Part shown: one piece after another, positions 59,069-64,000 of the stretch
Numbering within the stretch: the stretch's first letter is position 1
Layout: the number at the start of each line of letters is the position of its first letter
Source of the DNA: Sipunculus nudus
Lineage: Eukaryota > Annelida > Sipuncula > Golfingiida > Sipunculidae
Direction of reading: 5' to 3'
NCBI GenBank assembly: GCA_026874595.1
Contig: CM049309.1
Location: 19,097,576-19,161,575 of the forward strand
Length of the DNA stretch: 64,000 nucleotides
Position numbers and translations under genes: made by a program
The notes under the pieces: generated by a model
Databases searched by the model: none
Seen by the model: only the letters and a program-made list of their open reading frames with translations
What the model was told of the DNA's origin: nothing

Positions 59069-59824
59069 TTGCTCGAAATAGTCATATTTTTAGAAGGTGG
59101 TTTTTGTCTATGTTGTAAGCATAACAAAGCTACCATTGAGACCACTGCCGGTCCTATCACCATTCAGCATATTTCATCCCTGTATGGGATTAGATACAAT
59201 GGGATGGGGCTTGGCGTGATATGGGATTTCTCTGATGACACCTGTTACTGTGACTCTCTATTGATCTTCTGCCATATTAAAACTGATATACAACTATACC
59301 AGGCCAGTATGGCATGCTCATTGCATACTCTAAGCAAAATAACAAACAAATGAGACAATGTCAGATTCCTGGCCAAGCTGTTGGACAGCCCAAACAGGGT
59401 GCCGCCGTGCACAGTGCAGATGGCGTCAAACTGGATTATAAAATCGACAATTGCTGCAATTGATTTGGAATCTACAGCAAAAGGAGGCCCAGTGGGTTGA
59501 TTTTCCGCAACATTTCACCATAAAGGTGGCCAGCCGATTGCTCCTGTGCAAGACGGCATGTTCATCAGTACACCCCACATTTACACAATACCCTTCCTGA
59601 ACAGCAGAGCGAACCAGCATGAACGGTGGTCATTCGAGGGTGCTAAGAGTGTTACACCACAGGGTTCCTACCTGTGTATTAACTTCATCTATAACAGCTA
59701 CAGTGGCGGCATCTGGCATGTGAATTGGTGCAACCCACTCTCTGAGGCAATGTGGCATGAGAAGGAGGCGATGTATCATCACCGCTGGTTCTGCCAGAGT
59801 GCTCTTGATAAGACACAACCCTGA
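59069..59824 (+). pseudogene. 252-codon frame interrupted by two TGA stops
   Basis: One frame runs from 59069 to the stop at 59822-59824 with only two interruptions, TGA at 59351-59353 and TGA at 59498-59500. About a dozen stops would be expected by chance in DNA of this composition. Pieces are clearly protein-like: TIQHISSLYGIRYNGMGLG early, and after the second stop a 107-codon stretch rich in Trp, His, Tyr (IWHVNWCNPLSEAMWHEK, YHHRWFCQSALD). GC content is higher than in the flanks. No signal peptide is visible. I do not recognise the family. Candidate explanations are a recent pseudogene, a retrogene or integrated foreign (for example viral) sequence, or exons with unseen introns. The middle third also reads well in another frame, so a frameshift pair is possible. 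Confidence 0.5.
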
Positions 59825-59939
59825 ATGTCAATACAGTTAGCCAAGTCCTTCTGGTGCTTCCTTGCTCCATTTATCATTAGATAGGATGATATAATCTGAG
59901 CTTTAATTTAGTAATCTACCACAGCAAGCAAGAAAAAAA

Positions 59940-60200
59940 TATGAGTGTGAGACAGTGAATGAGACAGAAAACCGAAGATGTTCTGGAGGTTTATTAAATG
60001 AAGAGAAAAAGCAAGAGAACCACAGAAAAATAATGGAGATGAAGGAAAAACAATTAAAGAGGGAAAGAAAGAACAGAGAGACAGAGAAAGAAAGAGAAGA
60101 GAGAGAGAGTGATAGAGCAAGCAAAAGAAAAGAAGGAAAGAGACAGAGAGGAAAAGAGAAAAGAGGAAAAGGCAAGAGAAAAGGGAATGTTTGACAAAAA
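59940..60200. repeat. Purine-rich (GA) tract, left part
   Basis: GAAAGA/GAGAGA-rich sequence over about 250 bp. The open frame at 59955-60194 (Lys/Glu/Arg-rich) follows from the purine bias and is not taken as a gene. Similar sequence resumes at 61046. Confidence 0.8.
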
Positions 60201-60349
60201 AAGGATATGAATGTTAGGCAAACTGAAATAAGGGATAATGTAGATAAGGCATTAAAACAGGGAATTATTTGAAATTATAAAAATGACAAAAAAATTAGGG
60301 AAAGATAAGAAACTCTTTGGGATTGGTTATATTAGAAACAACATATAGA

Positions 60350-61045
60350 AACTAGAATATCAGCAGAAGCTGACAAAAGCCCTCAGCCAAAAGAACAGTG
60401 TTTAAAGGTGGTAACAGTAACAAGTACTAAATATCTGTTCTCACATGGATGTATATCTGTACATGTCTCAGTTATAAATTTAAAATGGAGAGGTATGTTC
60501 CATGATTCATAACAATCCACCAAATGCTTCCTGAAAAATAAGTTTTTTTCTATTATAATCTCTGTGACCTTGAAAAGTAGGTCAAGGTCACCCATCTTTG
60601 AACTTGACCGAGATTTTGTCGATTTACATCTTCACCAAAGAAATAAAATTCCTATTGTGAATCCTTTTAGAGATATATTCACTCACAAGGCCTAAGTTGA
60701 AAAATCCAGAAATTGTAGGTGGCGCCACCAAACTTGTGTAGCAGGTACAGACTATCAGTCCCAATAATTATAGTAAGTTTTGTGAAAATCCACCAAATGG
60801 TTTCTGAGTAATAAGCATCTAAGTGTTTTTCTATAATCAGCTCTAAAATGTAGAAAAATAGACCAAGGTCACCCATCTTCGAACTTGACCAAGATTTTGT
60901 CGATATACATCTTTACCGAGGAAATAAAATTCTGACAGTGAATCCTTTTCCAGATATCCTGCTCACAAGGTAAAAGTAAACGGACGCAGGACGGACGGAC
61001 AGCTTGGGTGACGACAATAGCCCATCAGCCTAAGGGCTGAGGGCT
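60350..61045 (+). mobile_element. Helitron-like element, family C, copy 2, complete, 696 bp
   Basis: The left end is AACTAGAATATCAGC with hairpin TCAGC-AGAA-GCTGA, then GCCCTCAGCC (60379-60388). The right end has GGACGGACGG (60989), then a hairpin TAGCCC-TCAGCC (one bulged A) with GGCTGAGGGCTA. GGCTGAGGGC (61035-61044) is the perfect inverted partner of the left GCCCTCAGCC. The core has two tandem ~300-bp half-units starting with CCTTGAAAAGTAGGTCAAGG and GACCAAGGTCACCC, and GTAGGTGGCGCCACC at 60716. A purine-rich tract lies on both sides, as expected for insertion into it. Confidence 0.75.
60565..60590. promoter_or_regulatory. Nuclear-receptor-type half-sites in the family C core
   Basis: TGACCT (60565-60570), then AGGTCAAGGTCA (60579-60590), which includes the extended monomer site TCAAGGTCA used by ERR/FTZ-F1-type receptors. 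Related sites are at 32196-32204 (TCAAGGTCA) and 60863-60871 (CCAAGGTCA). A degenerate copy is at 28815-28840. Binding is untested. Confidence 0.35.
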
Positions 61046-61370
61046 AAAAAGAATAAGAAAAAGAGAATATAGGAAAGACAATAAAATGTAAATGTGAATA
61101 TAAAATAGAAAGGTGAAAGGCAAGAAAGGAGACTGATATTGGAAGGCAAACAGAATGAAAGAATGAATATATATGAATGAGAATATAAAAAACATGAGTG
61201 AATGGAGAGAGAGAGAAATTAAAAGTGAGAAAGACAAGAGCAGAGAAAAGGACAGAAGATAGGAGAGATAAATAAAATAAGAGAAGATATTGAAAACACA
61301 AGAGAAAAGAGAACATCATGTCAGAGAGATAAGAGGACTCGGAGAAAGAAAGAAAGCATGAAAGACTGAA
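61046..61370. repeat. Purine-rich (GA) tract, right part
   Basis: Continues the AAAGA/GAGAGA composition of 59940-60200 on the far side of element C2. Open minus frames here (Phe/Leu/Ser-rich) reflect the bias. Confidence 0.75.
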
Positions 61371-61799
61371 GATTTATCTGATTAATGACACAAATTATTC
61401 ACCCCATTCGCCAGACTTCTGGCAAATTTAATAAGAGCTATGCCATGAGGTAACATATTCCATTACTGTAAATGTGATTAAAATGAAAAATAACTTGTCA
61501 CAAAGCATGAGGTTAACCAGTTTGTGTTTTCTGTAGGAGATCTGATAAAACTGATGTTAAAAGCATACAATTTTCTTGTCGTGCACTCTCATTGTTTGCA
61601 GATCTGCCGGATTCAGCCACAAAACCTGTCACAGAACTTGTTGAAAATAAATGGCAACACTCTGGGTACCTAATAAATAGTTCTAGTGATAAAAAAAAGA
61701 AATATCTAATTCTTATCAAATCAAGGTTCCGAGTGCCCACACACAGATGTGTCCTACTTGACGACTGGGGAACAGTGACAGCTCTGGGTGGTTAGAGGG
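61371..61799 (+). other. Single-copy sequence with a possible exon
   Basis: CTCTCATTGTTTGCAG at about 61600 is a good acceptor. The frame after it runs 64 codons (ADLPDSATKPVTELVENKWQ ...) to TAG at 61793-61795. It is coding-like in composition, but the opposite strand is open too (61513-61740) and no donor or partner exon is evident. Confidence 0.25.
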
Positions 61800-63230
61800 A
61801 AATTTAAACTTCATTTGGACATTATTTATATTTATCACAATTTAAAGTCCATACATGTCAGTTTGTTTGCAATGCTAACATGAATCAAACACTGTTGGAT
61901 TCATCAGAGATTTGTACCGGCCGGTGTAAACTGTATATATGTGGTGTGATTTACTTGTGCTGCACTTTGCAAATTAAAGACAAATTTGGCGTCTTATGAG
62001 TCATAGGCCCAGTCACTGGTTATGAGCATCTCAGTGAAGTTTCCACACAATCCCTCTATTCTGAGGCTTATTTAGATGCAATCACTTGCACATGCTTCTG
62101 CCCAATAAATCATTTCCCTTCACTGTGTTGGTAAATCATTTGGTGCTGCACTGTAACCCCTCATGACCCCCACCCATCTAGCTGGGTCATGCCTTGCATA
62201 CCAACAGGCGTTTAAGAACCACACTGGGCTGTTATTTCTTAAATATACTCCATTAGAGTCTGCTTTATGGAGACTGTATCAACACCTATCAGGGCGATCG
62301 CAGTGTCAAAGTTGTCAATGATGCTGATAAAGCACCTTATTGTTTTATTAATGCCAATAAAAGCAAATATTTAATGTTTCATGCAATACTCTGTTGGGAG
62401 GTTGTCTGACATTCCAGTGGAGTATATTTGACAGTCGGCCTTGTGTGAACATTGTCGAAACCTCTTATATTGCAAACCAAATCATTATACACGCAAAGAT
62501 TAAACGGATTAGTACAAATGAAATCAACAGTGACACGGGTTTGTATTAAAGATGCATAGCCTCAGGTCCCGGCGGATCTGTGTCAGGAAACATGCGCAAA
62601 ATTAGATAAAGACCACTGCCTGGCTTATGAACCACCTTCACAAGATAGGGACAGCAATGAGATTTCCGAGCTAATGAATCAATGAATAATTAATAGTGCT
62701 TTTTGTTTGGGGGTAAAATCAAAATTGCAAAAAAAAAATTTCCTCAAATTAATTGAGAGACTGGCCTTGGATCAGAAGGAATTATCCAATATTTTGCCTC
62801 CCTTTCGTTGGCAACATGCAAAGAAACCATGATGATGAAAGTTTAATTTCCGATGTGTTTTTAGCACACAATATGATGTGATTCATGTATTTAATATGAT
62901 CCTCTGCCTAAGCAGCACATATTTAAGGGGCTCCATATCATAGTAAATGAGTCTGTGTGATGGTGTGAATTAACTGTAAGATCATTATCAAACACGTTAC
63001 AAGGCAGAAATTTGTTGAGCCCTTTCTTAAAAAATAGGAAAATCTTATAAACATAATTGAAATGATTTTGATTTTTTCAAACACTAATAAAAGTTGCACT
63101 AAATTAATATGATGACATTTCAGGCTGCTGCACTTCATTTTGAGCATGTAATCCCTGTCCTTTTTTTCCTCTAATTTATAAAGATCACACATAATCAATT
63201 AAGCACAAACACCAAGAGCTCAAATTCATT
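61800..63230. promoter_or_regulatory. Candidate conserved non-coding (enhancer-like) block
   Basis: Repeat-free sequence dense in transcription-factor-like cores: GCTAATGAATCAATGAATAA and TTAATAG (62670-62697), ATGCAAAG (62816-62823), CGGATTAG (62505-62512), GGAATTATCC (62779-62788), CAATAAAAGCAAATATTTAA (62355-62374). No open frame of note is present except an AT-biased one (62938-63198 minus). The reasoning is compositional only. Confidence 0.35.
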
Positions 63231-63679
63231 GACTGTAATCATTAATTTTACTATCTACAAAAAATACCTATAGGCTTGCAACATCAGTGCTTTATTGAAT
63301 GCTATCTATATTATACATTTTCAATTTCAATTTAAATTTAATCCTGACATACATTTGGCAAAACATTTATGAAAATTAGTTAATTTTCCCTTCAATATAT
63401 TTACATCTAAAACCCTTTAGGGAGGGCAGACCATAAATTATAACCTATTCACCAAAGTGATTTGGAGAAAAATTAGAAGGAGTTGGTGCAGTGAAAATTA
63501 AAGAACAATCCAAGCTTTACAAAAAAATAACTGAGGGAAAAATTGTTCTGTAAATCTCAACTTTCTCAATTTATGTTCATCAATCAGACTAAAACTCTCA
63601 TAGCAAATGCTTCTTTTAGAATAATCTATACAGCGATATCACTGTTTTCAAAATTGCTGGGAAAAATAGTTTACTTACA
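63231..63679. other. Single-copy AT-rich sequence
   Basis: Nothing recognised apart from the donor at its right edge that belongs to the next entry. Confidence 0.4.
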
Positions 63680-63815
63680 CTGTAAATTGATTGACTGATT
63701 GATATCCTGTGGTTCTTCCAAAGATTGCTTTAAAATGTCAATTTAATCTGTGCTTCAGTCTTTCAAAAACTCCTTCTTAAAAGCAGCAGTCTTCCAGGCC
63801 ATTCACTTCATTGTC
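63680..63815 (-). CDS. Candidate exon: last codons of a minus-strand gene, or a UTR exon
   Basis: On the minus strand CTTTTTCTCACTTTTAG is an excellent acceptor. The exon starts at 63815 and reads DNEVNGLEDCCF before TAA (63777-63779). It then continues to a consensus donor GTAAGT (63679-63674), giving a 136-bp exon with signals at both ends. All three frames contain stops, so it is either a terminal coding exon with a spliced 3' UTR or an untranslated exon. From the ATG at 63802 a second short frame reads MAWKTAAFKKEFLKD. The rest of such a gene would lie beyond the right edge of the window. Confidence 0.35.
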
Positions 63816-64000
63816 CTAAAAGTGAGAAAAAGATAACAATTAACATTTTTTTTAAATATTTAGATAACAAATGGTTTACTCTTGGGATTAGTAATAATTG
63901 GGTATTAATTTAGGGGAAGCAGTGGGCTATGGTCATGTGATATGTTACATGATATGTCACATGATGAAAGTGAGTACAGAGCTGGGCATGGCATGATAGG

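Noticed and set aside
59955-60194. Lys/Glu/Arg-rich 79-codon frame
   Set aside because: Fully explained by the purine-rich tract. The opposite strand is equally open and low in complexity.
1-64000. tRNA, rRNA or other structured RNA genes
   Set aside because: No GGTTCGA-type T-arm with a matching acceptor stem or rRNA-like stretch was found by eye. A covariance-model scan would be needed to exclude them.

Overview
The window looks like animal nuclear DNA, most likely from a bivalve mollusc or a close lophotrochozoan. It is AT-rich and full of microsatellites. It carries no bacterial-style gene packing, and the few coding-like stretches are short, flanked by GT/AG splice signals and mostly broken. 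The repeat families match types known from molluscs: non-autonomous Helitron-like elements with a tetranucleotide ACGG/GGAC tract, internal tandem core units and a terminal hairpin, as in the pearl/CvA/DINE-1 (HINE) group. The organism call is an inference from repeat style. I found no complete host gene and no RNA gene.

Layout. 1-3.9 kb is single-copy sequence with a small ~84-bp tandem repeat and weak coding relics at 1.9-2.6 kb. 3.94-9.50 kb is one large 29-bp minisatellite of about 190 units with higher-order structure. 9.5-12.3 kb holds dispersed and degenerate tandem repeats. 12.34-13.52 kb is a complete Helitron-like element with 279-bp internal tandem units. 14.65-16.41 kb contains broken minus-strand exons (hydrophobic and cysteine-rich) plus a 30-bp repeat that stays open on both strands. 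16.5-18.5 kb is another Helitron-like element carrying a 289-bp inverted-repeat insert. 25.37-27.52 kb is a hAT-type transposon with perfect 12-bp ends and a perfect 8-bp target duplication. 28.3-32.7 kb and 39.7-44.4 kb are nested insertions several levels deep. 33.5-34.9 kb is a four-copy ~335-bp array, and 34.9-37.4 kb duplicates 40.5-43.1 kb.

The right-hand part has two elements whose ends are inverted arrays of short tandem repeats, as in foldback elements (46.31-48.72 kb and 49.72-54.40 kb). The second contains a possible small spliced minus-strand transcription unit with a CRE palindrome at its head. A TA-flanked inverted-repeat element lies at 56.10-57.88 kb. A 252-codon frame broken by only two TGA codons lies at 59.07-59.82 kb. 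A candidate minus-strand exon lies at 63.68-63.82 kb.

Two stretches (38.0-39.3 kb and 61.8-63.2 kb) are free of repeats and crowded with TAAT/ATTA and similar motifs. They are the best candidates for conserved regulatory DNA, which would fit a large intron or gene desert.

The most informative result is internal. Because Helitron-like elements have inserted into one another, the window contains its own uninterrupted reference copies. These show that at least three unrelated families each inserted immediately 5' of a pre-existing run of A's without obvious target duplication, and that all share one terminal design.
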